Of a stretch of 64,000 nt of DNA, positions 53,799 to 62,673 are shown one piece after another; within the stretch, counting starts at the first letter, position 1; every line of letters starts with the position of its first letter. The notes below the pieces were generated by a model. That model had not been told where the DNA came from. It did not search any database and saw only the letters and a program-made list of their open reading frames with translations. A program made the translations under genes and the position numbers. The stretch is from Pseudomonas argentinensis (GTDB lineage: Bacteria > Pseudomonadota > Gammaproteobacteria > Pseudomonadales > Pseudomonadaceae): contig NZ_CP056087.1 in the NCBI RefSeq assembly GCF_001839655.2, positions 682,001-746,000 on the forward strand. The letters run 5' to 3'.

Positions 53799-54755
53799 AT
53801 GTTGCCGCGCCTGCTTTCCCCGTTTTCGTTGCTGTTCGCCTTCCTGCTGTTCGCTGCAGGCGCCGCCCAGGCCGAGGTGCGTGTGCTGACCAGCATCAAG
53901 CCCCTGCAACTGATCGCCGCCGCGGTGCAGGACGGCGTGGGCGAGCCGCAGGTGCTGTTGCCGCCGGGTGCGTCGCCGCACCATTACGCGCTGCGCCCCT
54001 CCGACATGCGGCGGGTGCAGGAGGTGGACCTGCTGTACTGGATCGGCCCGGACATGGAGAGCTTCATGCCCCGTGTGCTGGCGACCCGCGAGAAGCCCAG
54101 CGTGGCCGTGCAGAGCCTGCCGGACATGACGCTGCGGCACTTCGGCGAGGAGCATGTTCACGACCACGACCACGACCACGGGGCTGGGCAGGCTCAGGCA
54201 GCGCCTGACGAGCACGACCATGACCATCGCCCCGGCAGCCTGGACGCTCACCTGTGGCTGTCGTCGGCCAATGCCCGGGTGATCGCCGCGCGCATGGCGG
54301 CGGATCTCGCCAAGGCCGACCCGGCCAACGCGGCGCGTTACCAGGCCAACCTGGCATCCTTCGGCAAGCGCCTGGATGCCCTGGAGCCGCGCCTGCAGGC
54401 CCAGCTGGCGCCGCTGACGGACAAGCCGTACTTCGTGTTCCACGAAGCCTTCGATTATTTCGAAGCCGCGTACGGCCTCAAACATGTCGGCGTGTTCAGC
54501 GTCGCCAGCGAAGTGCAGCCGGGCGCCCGTCATGTGGCGGCCATGCGCGAGCGCTTGCAGGAAGTCGGCCCGAGTTGCGTATTCAGCGAGCCGCCGCTGC
54601 GCCCGCGCCTGGCCGAAACGCTGACCGCCGGGCTGCCGGCGACGCTGGCCGAACTGGACGCCATGGGCACCACCGCGCCCGTCGATGCCGAGGGTTACCA
54701 GACCATGCTGCAGACCCTGGCCGATGGCTTCAGCGCCTGCCTCGGCAAGCTCTAG
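53799..54755 (+). CDS. znuA: Zinc ABC transporter, periplasmic zinc-binding protein
   Basis: 318 aa. The signal peptide ends AAGAAQAE. The cluster A-I fold has zinc-ligand histidines in GASPHHYALRPSD, DAHLWLSSANARV and FVFHEAFDYFEAAYG. The usual ZnuA His-rich loop is present at ~119-142 (EEHVHDHDHDHG and DEHDHDHR), probably a zinc reservoir. It hands zinc to ZnuBC. It is divergent from zur, with its own Zur box. Its stop TAG shares the CTAG palindrome with the stop of the convergent gene at 54752. Confidence 0.94.
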   Translation: MLPRLLSPFSLLFAFLLFAAGAAQAEVRVLTSIKPLQLIAAAVQDGVGEPQVLLPPGASPHHYALRPSDMRRVQEVDLLYWIGPDMESFMPRVLATREKPSVAVQSLPDMTLRHFGEEHVHDHDHDHGAGQAQAAPDEHDHDHRPGSLDAHLWLSSANARVIAARMAADLAKADPANAARYQANLASFGKRLDALEPRLQAQLAPLTDKPYFVFHEAFDYFEAAYGLKHVGVFSVASEVQPGARHVAAMRERLQEVGPSCVFSEPPLRPRLAETLTAGLPATLAELDAMGTTAPVDAEGYQTMLQTLADGFSACLGKL

Positions 54756-55414
54756 AGGGTCCCTTGCCGGTTGCGCCGGCGCCACAGGTAGATCGCCAAG
54801 CCGGCCGCGGCCAGCACGGCGAGCGCTACGGCGCCGCTGCCCAGGTCATGATCGAGCAGCGATTCGCCGAGTACCACGAAGGCTACGGCGTAGATCCCGG
54901 TGATCAGCCCCGAGACCCCGAAGTAGATCCAGAAGGGTACGCCGGCCATACCCAGCAGGTAGTGCTTGATGAAGATCGGCACGCCCGGGGCCAGCTTGAC
55001 CAGCAGCGCGAAACGCAGCGCGCCCTGATCCTTTTCGAAATCCGGAATGTCGTAGCGCGTGCGCGCCAGCAGCCGGGCGAGCCAGGGGCGCAGGCCACTG
55101 CGGGCGATCCAGTAGCAGAGCACCAGGTTGGTGGACAGGGCGACGGCGCTGCCGGCAAGGCCCACGTAGGTGCCGAAGGTCGCCCCGGCGACGATAAAGA
55201 ATGGCGTGATCGGCACGCCCAGGGCAGGCAGCAGCGCCATGGCCAGAAAGAAGGGCACCACCCCGGCCTCTTCGCGCCAGGCGATGAAGGCCTGGTAATC
55301 CCAGGCATTCCAGATCAGCACGGCGAGCACCAGCAAGGTGACCGCGCCCAGTGCACGTCGTGCCCAGGTGGCGGGCGTCGAGCGCCGAGTGTGCTTGGAC
55401 GAGGGTGATGGCAT
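54752..55414 (-). CDS. VTT-domain (TVP38/TMEM64, DedA-like) membrane protein
   Basis: 220 aa with about five hydrophobic segments. The VTT (SNARE-associated/DedA) signature is visible: ALGVPITPFFIVAGATFGTY, then LVKLAPGVPIFIKHYLLGMA and the GVPFWIYFGVSGLITGIYAV segment. Relatives flip or move phospholipids and support envelope stability; role here unknown. Start at 55414 (MPSPSSKHTRR) after an AAGGGC site; the long upstream frame to 55573 is unlikely. It is convergent with znuA, with 4 shared bases. In PAO1 I recall ribonucleotide reductase genes at this place instead. Confidence 0.82.
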   Translation of the reverse strand: MPSPSSKHTRRSTPATWARRALGAVTLLVLAVLIWNAWDYQAFIAWREEAGVVPFFLAMALLPALGVPITPFFIVAGATFGTYVGLAGSAVALSTNLVLCYWIARSGLRPWLARLLARTRYDIPDFEKDQGALRFALLVKLAPGVPIFIKHYLLGMAGVPFWIYFGVSGLITGIYAVAFVVLGESLLDHDLGSGAVALAVLAAAGLAIYLWRRRNRQGTL

Positions 55415-55590
55415 GGCGGCCCTTGTCGTGCAACTGACCCGACCTCTGGACGAGCCGATGATGACGGCCTCTCGCAGGCGCGATGCACGCCCCTGCGAGA
55501 GGCGATTGAGAGTCGCAGCATAGGGGCAAGGGTTCGAAGGGGACAAGGGTGACGCCGAGCAAGGCGCCACCATTTCGTCACATCCTGCGT

Positions 55591-56541
55591 CTACAGCGCG
55601 AACGGCAGGGCCAGGCTGACCTGCTGGCGTGCCGCCAGGCGGCGCTGGAACTCACCGGGGTCGTGGATCAGTACGTCCTGGCCGGCAAAGGCCTCGGCAG
55701 CGATCAGCCGTGACAGCCAGAAACGCACGCAGGCGATACGCAGCATGGCTGGCCAGCTCTCGGCTTCCGCGGCGGTAAACGGGCGCAAGGCGCCATAGGC
55801 GCCCAGCAGCGCGCGGGCGCGCCCTTCATCCAGGCGGCCCTGTTCGTCCGAGCACCAGTCGTTCACGGTGATCGCCAGGTCATAGAGCATCGGCCCCGAG
55901 CAGGCGTTGTAGAAGTCGATCACCCCGCTCAGGTGGGTGCCTTCGAACATGCAGTTGTCGCGAAACAGGTCGGCATGCAGATTGGCGCGCGGCAGCTTGC
56001 GCACCTGATCCTGCCGGGCAGCGATTTCGGCCAGGGCGTCATTGAGCAGCGTCGTCGCGTCCGGCGCCTGATGGGTGGCCAGCACCTTGCCCTCACGCAG
56101 CATCCACTCCAGGCCACGGTCGCTCTTGCGCTGCAGCGGGTGGTCGCGGGTCGCCAGGTGAATGCGCGCCAGCAGCTCGCCCACCTCGTGGCAATGCTGG
56201 GCATTGACGTCGCGCACGTGCTTGCCGCTCAGGCGCGGTTGCAGCAGCGCCGGCTTGCCGGCCAGGGTGCGCAGTGCTTCGTCGTTGTCGGTACGCAGCG
56301 CGTAGGGCACCGGCAGCCCGGCGTCATGGAGAATGTCGAGCAGCTCGATAAAGAACGGCAGATCCTCGCTGGGCCCGCGCTCGACCAGCGTCAGCACGAA
56401 CTCGCCCTGTTCCAGGCTGACGAAGAAATTGCTGTTCTCGCTACCGGCCTCGATGCCCTGGAAGTCGAGCAGGCGGCCGAGCCCGTAGGGCGCGAGAAAG
56501 GTTTCCAGTTGCGGACGTTGCAGCGGGGTGAACACCGACAT
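55591..56541 (-). CDS. thrB: Homoserine kinase, ThrB2 (choline-kinase-like) type
   Basis: 316 aa. It has the APH/choline kinase fold, not the GHMP fold of E. coli ThrB. N-lobe: SNFFVSLEQGEFVLTLVERG; catalytic loop NLHADLFRDNCMFEGTHLSG, with Asp and Asn; metal loop VIDFYNACSGPMLYDLAITV. This is the homoserine kinase used by Pseudomonas, forming O-phosphohomoserine for threonine synthesis. It precedes the DUF2782 gene's product in reverse order: that gene lies 12 bases upstream, so they are cotranscribed, as I recall for PA5494-PA5495. Confidence 0.9.
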   Translation of the reverse strand: MSVFTPLQRPQLETFLAPYGLGRLLDFQGIEAGSENSNFFVSLEQGEFVLTLVERGPSEDLPFFIELLDILHDAGLPVPYALRTDNDEALRTLAGKPALLQPRLSGKHVRDVNAQHCHEVGELLARIHLATRDHPLQRKSDRGLEWMLREGKVLATHQAPDATTLLNDALAEIAARQDQVRKLPRANLHADLFRDNCMFEGTHLSGVIDFYNACSGPMLYDLAITVNDWCSDEQGRLDEGRARALLGAYGALRPFTAAEAESWPAMLRIACVRFWLSRLIAAEAFAGQDVLIHDPGEFQRRLAARQQVSLALPFAL

Positions 56542-56553
56542 GAATTGACTGCC

Positions 56554-56838
56554 TTACCAGCTGAAGATTTCCCAGGCCGGAATCAACATATCCGGCGAAT
56601 CGGAACGCACGAAATTGCCGTCGCTGCCGTCGGCCCGTACCAGGAAATAGGGTTTGCCACCCTTGGGGGTGACCTTGATGGCGTAGAGGAAGCCGTTGAC
56701 CCGGTATTCCTCCACGGTGCGGTCGCCGTCCTGGCGAATGGTTACGTCGGGCTCCGCAGACGGCGCATCGCTGGCCTGCGCGGCGAACGGCACGGCTGCC
56801 AGCACGGCAAGCAGGATCAGGCGATTGAATGGTCCCAT
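56554..56838 (-). CDS. DUF2782 secreted small protein (PA5494-like)
   Basis: 94 aa. The N-terminal signal (MGPFNRLILLAVLAAVPFAA) is cut near AQASDAPS. The rest matches DUF2782: VTIRQDGDRTVEEYRVNGFL, YAIKVTPKGGKPYFLVRADG and the final DMLIPAWEIFSW. Its function is unknown; it is short and periplasmic and conserved before thrB and opposite polA in pseudomonads. It is divergent from polA across 74 bases. Confidence 0.88.
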   Translation of the reverse strand: MGPFNRLILLAVLAAVPFAAQASDAPSAEPDVTIRQDGDRTVEEYRVNGFLYAIKVTPKGGKPYFLVRADGSDGNFVRSDSPDMLIPAWEIFSW

Positions 56839-56912
56839 GGTAACCTTGTCCCTTTGATATCAACGGTGCTTGTATTCTAGCGCCACGCCCGCCGAAAAGG
56901 TTGATTGCCCTC

Positions 56913-59768
56913 ATGAGCCAAGCTCCCCTCGTCCTGGTCGACGGTTCTTCTTATCTGTACCGCGCCTTCCATGCCCTGCCGCCCCTGACCAACTCCAAAG
57001 GCCTGCCCACCGGCGCCGTGAAGGGTGTGCTGAACATGCTGCGCAGCCTGCGCCGGCAGTACCCGGAAAGCCCCTTCGCGGTGGTCTTCGATGCCAAGGG
57101 CGGCACCTTCCGCGACGAGCTGTTCGCCGACTACAAGGCCAACCGCCCGCCCATGCCCGACGAGCTGCGCCTGCAGGTCGAGCCGCTGCATGCCAGTGTG
57201 CGGGCGCTGGGCCTGCCGTTGCTGTGTGTGGAGGGCGTGGAGGCCGACGACGTGATCGGCACCCTGGCCCGGCAGGCCGCCGCCGAGGGCTGCGACGTGG
57301 TGATCTCCACCGGCGACAAGGACATGGCGCAGCTGGTCTGCCAGCACGTCACCCTGGTCAACACCATGACCGGCAGCGTCTACGACATCGAAGGCGTAAG
57401 GGAGAAGTTCGGCGTCGGCCCCGAGCTGATCATCGATTACCTGGCGCTGATGGGCGACAAGATCGACAACATTCCCGGCGTACCGGGCGTCGGCGAAAAG
57501 ACCGCCCTGGGCCTGCTGGTCGGCGTCGGCGGCGGCCTCGACGTGATCTACGCCAACCTCGACAAGGTGCCGGGCCTGCCGATCCGCGGTGCCAAGAGCC
57601 TGCCGGCCAAGCTCGAGGAACACCGCGAGATGGCCTACCTCTCCTACCAGTTGGCGACCATCAAGCTGGATGTACCGCTGGATCTGGATTACGCCAGGCT
57701 GCACCCTGGCGAACCGGATGTCGATACCCTGACCGCCCTCTACGAGCAGCTGGAGTTCAAGGGCTGGCTCGACGAACTGCTGCGCCAGAACAAGGGCGCG
57801 ACACCCAAGACCAAGGCGGCAGCCCGCTCCGAACTGACGCCGCCTTCGGATGACTTGTTCAGTGCGGCGGCCAGTGCGGCGGTGGGCGAGGTGCCGGCGG
57901 TCCAGGCCGCCGCAACGCCTGCGGTTGCCGAAGACCAGCCGTCGGTGGTGGCGGGCGAGTACCGCACCATTCTCGACCAGGGCGAGTTCGACACCCTGCT
58001 GGAGGAACTCCAACAGGCCGAGCTGATCGCCTTCGACACCGAAACCACCAGCATCGACGCCCAGCAGGCGCAACTGGTCGGTCTGTCCTTCGCGATCAAG
58101 GCCGGTGAGGCGGTGTACGTGCCGGTGGCGCACAGCTACATGGGCGTGCCGCAGCAGCTGGATCGCGACGCCGTGCTGCGTGCGCTCAAGCCGATTCTCG
58201 AAGACCCGAACAAAGCCAAGGTCGGCCAGCATGCCAAGTACGACATCAACGTACTGGCCAATGCCAGCACGCCGATCAAGGTGCAGGGCGTGGCCTTCGA
58301 CACCATGCTCGAGTCCTACGTGCTGGACTCCACCGCCACCCGCCATGACATGGACAGCCTGTCGCTCAAATACCTGGGCCACAGCACCATCCGTTTCGAG
58401 GACATCGCGGGCAAGGGCGCCAAGCAGCTGACCTTCGACCAGATCGCCCTGGAGCAGGCCGGCCCCTACGCCGCCGAAGACGCTGACGTGACCCTGCGCC
58501 TGCACCAGAATCTGTGGGGCCGCCTGCAGCAGGTGCCGAGCGTGGCGAGCGTGCTGCGCGATATCGAGATCCCCCTGGTGCCGGTGCTGGCGCGCATCGA
58601 GCGCAATGGCGCGCTGGTGGACGCCAAACTGCTCGGTGAGCACAGCCAGGAGCTGGGCGAGAAGCTGGTGGCGCTGGAGCGCCAGGCCTTCGAGGTCGCT
58701 GGCGAGGAGTTCAACCTCGGCTCGCCCAAGCAGCTCGGCGCCATCCTCTATGAGAAGCTCGGTTTGCCGATTCTCAGCAAGACCGCCAAGGGCCAGGCCT
58801 CCACCGCCGAAGCGGTGCTCGCCGAGCTGGCCGAGCAGGACTACGAACTGCCCAAGGTGCTGATGCAGTACCGCAGCCTGAGCAAGCTCAAGAGCACCTA
58901 CACCGACCGCCTGCCGGAGCAGATCAACCCCCGCACCGGGCGCATCCACACCAGTTATCAACAGGCGGTGGCGTCCACCGGACGGCTGTCTTCCAGCGAC
59001 CCCAACCTGCAGAACATCCCGGTGCGAAGCGCCGAGGGCCGGCGCATTCGCCAGGCCTTCGTGGCGCCGGCGGGCTACAAGCTGGTGGCCGCGGACTACT
59101 CGCAGATCGAGCTGCGCATCATGGCGCACCTGTCCCGCGACGAGGGGCTGATGAACGCCTTTCGCGACAACCTCGACGTACACACCGCCACGGCCGCGGA
59201 AGTCTTCAAGGTCGAGCTCGATCAGGTCAGCAACGACCAGCGGCGTAGCGCCAAGGCGATCAACTTCGGGCTGATCTACGGCATGGGCGCCCAGAAGCTG
59301 GCCAAGGACATCGGCGTCGACGGCAAGACCGCCAAGGCCTATATCGAGACCTACTTCACCCGCTACCCGGGCGTGCGCGAGTACATGGATCGCACCCGCC
59401 ATCAGGCCGCGGAGCAGGGCTACGTGGAGACTCTGTTCGGCCGGCGCCTGTACCTGCCGGCGATCAAGTCCAGCCGGCCCCAGGAGCGCGCCGGTGCCGA
59501 ACGCACGGCGATCAACGCGCCAATGCAGGGCACCGCCGCCGACATCATCAAGAAAGCCATGGTGGCGGTGGATGAGTGGCTGACCGAGTCCGGCCTGGAT
59601 GCCCGGGTGATCCTGCAGGTGCATGATGAACTGGTGCTGGAGGTGCGCGAGGATCTGGTCGAACAGGTCAGTGCGCAGATTCGCCCGCTGATGGGCGAAA
59701 CGGTGAAGCTCGACGTACCGCTGCTGGTCGAGGTCGGCGTCGGCAACAACTGGGATGAAGCGCACTGA
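56913..59768 (+). CDS. polA: DNA polymerase I
   Basis: 951 aa, with all three activities. 5'-3' exonuclease (~1-290): [48 protein letters not shown]. Proofreading 3'-5' exonuclease (~340-520) has intact acidic [20 protein letters not shown]. Polymerase domain: motif [19 protein letters not shown], motif [21 protein letters not shown], motif [14 protein letters not shown]. It repairs DNA and removes Okazaki primers. I use ATG 56913 ([10 protein letters not shown]); the open frame from TTG 56901 adds four residues. The ErsA-like RNA gene and engB follow downstream. Confidence 0.97.
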   Translation: MSQAPLVLVDGSSYLYRAFHALPPLTNSKGLPTGAVKGVLNMLRSLRRQYPESPFAVVFDAKGGTFRDELFADYKANRPPMPDELRLQVEPLHASVRALGLPLLCVEGVEADDVIGTLARQAAAEGCDVVISTGDKDMAQLVCQHVTLVNTMTGSVYDIEGVREKFGVGPELIIDYLALMGDKIDNIPGVPGVGEKTALGLLVGVGGGLDVIYANLDKVPGLPIRGAKSLPAKLEEHREMAYLSYQLATIKLDVPLDLDYARLHPGEPDVDTLTALYEQLEFKGWLDELLRQNKGATPKTKAAARSELTPPSDDLFSAAASAAVGEVPAVQAAATPAVAEDQPSVVAGEYRTILDQGEFDTLLEELQQAELIAFDTETTSIDAQQAQLVGLSFAIKAGEAVYVPVAHSYMGVPQQLDRDAVLRALKPILEDPNKAKVGQHAKYDINVLANASTPIKVQGVAFDTMLESYVLDSTATRHDMDSLSLKYLGHSTIRFEDIAGKGAKQLTFDQIALEQAGPYAAEDADVTLRLHQNLWGRLQQVPSVASVLRDIEIPLVPVLARIERNGALVDAKLLGEHSQELGEKLVALERQAFEVAGEEFNLGSPKQLGAILYEKLGLPILSKTAKGQASTAEAVLAELAEQDYELPKVLMQYRSLSKLKSTYTDRLPEQINPRTGRIHTSYQQAVASTGRLSSSDPNLQNIPVRSAEGRRIRQAFVAPAGYKLVAADYSQIELRIMAHLSRDEGLMNAFRDNLDVHTATAAEVFKVELDQVSNDQRRSAKAINFGLIYGMGAQKLAKDIGVDGKTAKAYIETYFTRYPGVREYMDRTRHQAAEQGYVETLFGRRLYLPAIKSSRPQERAGAERTAINAPMQGTAADIIKKAMVAVDEWLTESGLDARVILQVHDELVLEVREDLVEQVSAQIRPLMGETVKLDVPLLVEVGVGNNWDEAH

Positions 59769-59863
59769 ACCATCTCAGAGGGACGCAGCTGCGTCCCGTT
59801 ATCAGTTAGTACTGTGCGGTCTTAATAGGAATGACGACCAAACAAAGGGATCTAAGCACCGCT

Positions 59864-59891
59864 GAACTTTACTTCTGTCCACCCGGTCAGA
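59864..59891 (+). promoter_or_regulatory. AlgU (sigma-22/RpoE-type) promoter
   Basis: GAACTT (59864-59869), a 17-base spacer and TCAGA (59887-59891) fit the Pseudomonas AlgU promoter pattern (GAACTT, N16-17, TCTGA/TCAAA type). Transcription should begin near 59897-59900. Confidence 0.8.
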
Positions 59892-59898
59892 GTTTGTG

Positions 59899-60029
59899 AA
59901 TGGCCCATAAAGCCCTTCGATGCTCCTTTGTTGTGTTAAGTGTTGGCAGACATCTGAGCCCCGCCCTAGCGGTTCAGACCCTTAAACCCCGATCTTCTCC
60001 CTCCCCATACGAAGTTCGGGGTTTTTTTT
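59899..60029 (+). ncRNA. ersA: ErsA-like (Spot 42 position) small RNA
   Basis: About 131 nt, from just after an AlgU-type promoter to a rho-independent terminator ending in eight T. It lies between polA and engB, where P. aeruginosa encodes the ~132-nt ErsA and enterobacteria encode Spot 42. Internal features include CGATGCTCCTTTGTTGTGTT near the 5' end, a possible single-stranded pairing region, and a pyrimidine-rich run CTTCTCCCTCCCC before the terminator's right arm. In P. aeruginosa, ErsA is made under envelope stress by AlgU and base-pairs with algC mRNA; the end of algC lies 3.6 kb downstream here. The exact 5' end is inferred. Confidence 0.8.
59985..60029 (+). terminator. Rho-independent terminator of the ErsA-like RNA
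   Basis: AACCCCGA (59985-59992) pairs with TCGGGGTT (60016-60023), overlapping a run of eight T (60022-60029). The 23-base loop is pyrimidine-rich. Confidence 0.88.
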
Positions 60030-60122
60030 GCCTGCAGAAAAGTGCCAGGCCGCCATGCCGCCTCTCTCCCTTACCAGCAGGCTAGTCCTTCAGCGCTCGA
60101 GGGCAATGCCAGCGGATGCAAA

Positions 60123-60146
60123 AACGCCCCGCATGGGCGGGGCGTT
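60123..60146. terminator. Bidirectional terminator between ErsA-like RNA and engB
   Basis: AACGCCCCGC (60123-60132) and GCGGGGCGTT (60137-60146) are perfect reverse complements with an ATGG loop. The A-run before it gives a U-run on the minus strand, so it should end engB. Confidence 0.88.
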
Positions 60147-60176
60147 TCGTTCGGCAACCTGGCGTTGAGCAAGGGC

Positions 60177-60824
60177 TCACTCAGCCACGTCGTCTTCCTG
60201 TTCCTCGCCGATCAGGCCCAGCCAGTGGCCCAGCACGGCCTGAGCTTCTTCCACGCCAATGCGCTTGGGTGCCGAGAACAGCTGGATGCTGACCTGCTCG
60301 CCCCAGGTCTTGCGGATCTCCTGCTGCACCTTGAGCAGCGCGGTCTTGGCCGCGCCGAAGGCCAGCTTGTCGGCCTTGGTCAGCAGGATGTGCATGGGCA
60401 TGCCGCTGGCGCCGGACCAGTCGAGCATCATGCGGTCGAACTCGGTCAGCGGGTGACGGATGTCCATCATCAGGATCAGCCCGCGCAGGCTTTCGCGGCT
60501 GCCCAGGTAGGCTTCGAGGTGCTTCTGCCAGTGCTGCTTGAGCGGAATCGGCACCTTGGCGTAGCCGTAGCCGGGCAGGTCGACCAGGCGGCGCTCGTCG
60601 TCCAGGCGGAAGAAGTTCAGCAACTGGGTACGTCCCGGCGTCTTCGAGGTACGCGCCAGGCTGGCGTGGGTCAGGGTGTTCAGCGCGCTGGACTTGCCGG
60701 CGTTGGAGCGGCCGGCGAAGGCGACCTCATAGCCCTGGTCGTCCGGGCACTGGTCGACCTTGGCGGCGCTGATCAGAAAGGTGGCTTGCTGACACAAGCC
60801 GATTGCGGGGTTCTTTGCGTGCAT
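60177..60824 (-). CDS. engB: Ribosome biogenesis GTPase EngB (YihA)
   Basis: 215 aa. GTPase motifs: G1 GRSNAGKSS (~37-45), G2 region [15 protein letters not shown]3 DLPGYG, G4 TKAD and a late G5-like [11 protein letters not shown]. This essential small GTPase helps assemble the large ribosomal subunit. I start at 60824 ([10 protein letters not shown]), the family's usual start; the frame is open to 61037 through the 190-bp repeat and is not supported there. Next to polA and the ErsA-like gene, as in other gamma-proteobacteria. Confidence 0.94.
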   Translation of the reverse strand: MHAKNPAIGLCQQATFLISAAKVDQCPDDQGYEVAFAGRSNAGKSSALNTLTHASLARTSKTPGRTQLLNFFRLDDERRLVDLPGYGYAKVPIPLKQHWQKHLEAYLGSRESLRGLILMMDIRHPLTEFDRMMLDWSGASGMPMHILLTKADKLAFGAAKTALLKVQQEIRKTWGEQVSIQLFSAPKRIGVEEAQAVLGHWLGLIGEEQEDDVAE

Positions 60825-60893
60825 CGGGGTTTCCGGTGAAGGGGCTGCATCGCCGCAGTCTAACAGGCTGGCGACGCGCTGACCCGCGCAACC

Positions 60894-61083
60894 CGTAGGG
60901 CCGGGCCCGTTTTGCCGCGATACTGCGTTTCTCGCCGGCTCATTTAGCCCACTAAACTTCGCGGCTGTGTGCCCCACATGGATGTGGGAAATGCCGCAAG
61001 CCCGCAGGGAGCGGGCGCGGCCCTTGCCTCGCGGCAAAACGGTCTCCGGCGCGCCCGTGCGTGAAACGGCAACAGACCCTACG
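60894..61083. repeat. 190-bp palindromic MITE-like element
   Basis: The ends are CGTAGGG (60894-60900) and CCCTACG (61077-61083). Nested inside, CGTTTTGCCGCGA (60908-60920) and TCGCGGCAAAACG (61029-61041) are a perfect 13-bp inverted pair, and a CCACATGGATGTGG hairpin lies near the centre. Its last 19 bases before the end recur exactly at 43555-43573. No ORF inside is convincing. It fills most of the 266-base gap between engB and the mutarotase gene. Confidence 0.78.
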
Positions 61084-61090
61084 CGTCATC

Positions 61091-61987
61091 TCAAAGTGGC
61101 TGTGCCCACAGGGTCACGTCGAGGCGGTACTCGGCGCCCGGGGCGAGGATCAGCGAATCGTCCAGCACGTTGGCGTGCTCGATGCAGAGCATGCCCTGCC
61201 AGGCGTCATCGGCGAATTGCGACAGGCGCTTGGCCTTGTCGATCCACGGATTCCACACCACAGCAGAGCCCGAGCCTTCGCTGCGCATGAAGATACGGCG
61301 CTTCCAGAGCGGGTCGACGATGCTCAATTGTGGCGGCGTATCGAGGTAGATGCGGTCGGTTTCGCCGGTGAAGGTCACCGCGCCTTTCTGGCGGACTTTC
61401 TTCCAGTCCTGCAGGGTGTCGACGTAGCGGCAAGCGTCCAGGCCTTCGATCTGTATCTTGCGGATATCGCTGACCGCGAAATAGGTGTGCAGCGCCTGGC
61501 TGATCGGCAGTTCGCTGTCGCCCAGGTTGCGGGTGGTCAGGCTCAGTTTCAGCCGCTCGCCGAGGCGGATATCGAGCTGCAGCTCGGCGGCATGGGGCCA
61601 CTCGGCAATCGGTTGGGCGGCGGTGTCGAAGGCGAACGACAGGGTCACGCCATCTTCTTCGGTGTTCAGGCCGATCAGTTGCCAGTCGCGGTCGCGCACC
61701 AGACCATGGGCCGGCGCATCGGTAGGGCGGGAATATGCGTTGCGAATCGCCTCGGGGTTGCGCTGCAGGTCACCGAACCAGGGCCAGCACACCGGCACAC
61801 CGCCGCGTACGCTCTTGCCGGCGCTGTAGGCGGCCTCGTCGCTGAGCCAGATCAGCGGCTCGCCCCTGGCCGGCTGGTAGCGCAGGATCTGCGCGCCCTG
61901 TTCGCTGACCAGCAGTTCGGCGCCGGCATGCTGGATGCGCCAGCAGACCAGGTCGCCCAGCTGGATGCGTTCGTTGGAGGTGCTCAT
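61091..61987 (-). CDS. D-hexose-6-phosphate mutarotase (YeaD-like, aldose 1-epimerase fold)
   Basis: 298 aa. YeaD family blocks: VRGGVPVCWPWFGDLQRNPE (substrate phosphate-binding region), PAHGLVRDRDWQLIG with the active-site His, QALHTYFAVSDIRKIQIEGL with a second His, and VVWNPWIDKAKRLSQFADDA. It interconverts alpha and beta anomers of glucose-6-P-type sugars and so would complement pgi. It stands alone, with the 190-bp repeat downstream and a hairpin upstream. ATG 61987 is preceded by a modest AGGAGC site. Confidence 0.9.
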   Translation of the reverse strand: MSTSNERIQLGDLVCWRIQHAGAELLVSEQGAQILRYQPARGEPLIWLSDEAAYSAGKSVRGGVPVCWPWFGDLQRNPEAIRNAYSRPTDAPAHGLVRDRDWQLIGLNTEEDGVTLSFAFDTAAQPIAEWPHAAELQLDIRLGERLKLSLTTRNLGDSELPISQALHTYFAVSDIRKIQIEGLDACRYVDTLQDWKKVRQKGAVTFTGETDRIYLDTPPQLSIVDPLWKRRIFMRSEGSGSAVVWNPWIDKAKRLSQFADDAWQGMLCIEHANVLDDSLILAPGAEYRLDVTLWAQPL

Positions 61988-62058
61988 GGATGTGCTGCTC
62001 CTGAAGAGATTGGCTGTTGGGCCGCGACGCGACGGCGAGGTTCGCCAGTGCCATTAAA

Positions 62059-62084
62059 AAAACGCCCGTCGAAACGGGCGTTTT
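62059..62084. terminator. Hairpin upstream of the mutarotase gene
   Basis: AAACGCCCGT and ACGGGCGTTTT pair around a CGAA loop with A-run and T-run flanks. It can terminate in either direction, isolating the mutarotase gene from transcription coming from the argB side. Confidence 0.8.
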
Positions 62085-62156
62085 GCGTTGCCTGGCAGTT
62101 TACGAACCGTAGACCTGGTTCGGAAGCCAGGTGATCAGCGCCGGGAACTGGAGGTG

Positions 62157-62600
62157 ATGACCGACGTCATCAACTGGATGATGAACGGAATCACCCCACG
62201 CTACCACCGAGCACGGCGTCACGCCGCGCAGGTAGAACAGCGAGAAGCACAGCGGCTGGTGTGGGCGTGGCGCCTGCCGGACGACGTGCTCGCCAGGCTC
62301 AAGGACGTCTCGGTCGAAGTGGTCGACGCCACCGCCGCCGATCCTGCCGCGCAAAGGGTCTGGGAGCAACAGAAGGCCTGCCTGGCGCGCCTGCACGAAT
62401 ACGCCGAGGCCAACGAGAGGATATCTGCGCGATTCGTTGATGGGCGGAAGCAGACACTCAGCGATTGCGTAGGAGCGGCTTTAGCCGCGAGTTTTTTATC
62501 AAGGCAAACAAAGAGCTCGGGGCTAAAGCGGATCGCCGCCCGGCCCCTCCTACGAGTACGCGGCCGTCTGCTTTCGTCACCTAGCAGTCAGAGCCGATAA
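62157..62600 (+). CDS. Uncertain small ORF ending in a repeat; possible gene remnant
   Basis: 147 aa if translated from ATG 62157, which has TGGAGG only three bases upstream. Residues ~1-95 look protein-like (LVWAWRLPDDVLARLKDVSV; WEQQKACLARLHEYAEANER) and helical. From about 62469 the frame runs through a palindromic GTAGGAGCGGCTTTAGCCGC repeat, giving a low-complexity tail. I recognise no family. It may be a real gene whose end was replaced by repeat insertion, or a chance frame. It is not on the same strand as its neighbours. Confidence 0.4.
   Translation: MTDVINWMMNGITPRYHRARRHAAQVEQREAQRLVWAWRLPDDVLARLKDVSVEVVDATAADPAAQRVWEQQKACLARLHEYAEANERISARFVDGRKQTLSDCVGAALAASFLSRQTKSSGLKRIAARPLLRVRGRLLSSPSSQSR
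62469..62554. repeat. Palindromic GTAGGAGCGGCTTTAGCCGC-type REP pair
   Basis: The unit at 62469-62490 contains GCGGCTTTAGCCGC, a hairpin in itself. A degenerate inverted copy at about 62515-62553 ends CCCCTCCTAC. This is a second REP family, distinct from the GGGCATGGCCCGC type around 24 kb. Confidence 0.75.
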
Positions 62601-62631
62601 AGCCGCCGCGAGTTGATGCTACAGAAATGAC

Positions 62632-62654
62632 AACGCCGGCTTAGAGCCGGCGTT
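62632..62654. terminator. Terminator after argB
   Basis: AACGCCGGC (62632-62640) and GCCGGCGTT (62646-62654) are perfect reverse complements with a TTAGA loop, 19 bases after the argB stop on the minus strand. Confidence 0.82.
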
Positions 62655-62673
62655 TTCGTTTCACCAGCCGCGG

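Noticed and set aside
56877..59765. Minus-strand open frame of 962 codons opposite polA
   Set aside because: Shadow of polA, which has all expected motifs.
59769..60176. Spot 42 itself rather than ErsA
   Set aside because: Position is shared, but the AlgU-type promoter and ~131-nt length fit the Pseudomonas RNA better; Spot 42 is CRP-controlled in enterobacteria.
62100..62396. Minus-strand 98-codon frame in the argB-mutarotase gap
   Set aside because: Less protein-like than the plus-strand frame at 62157, and no start site support.
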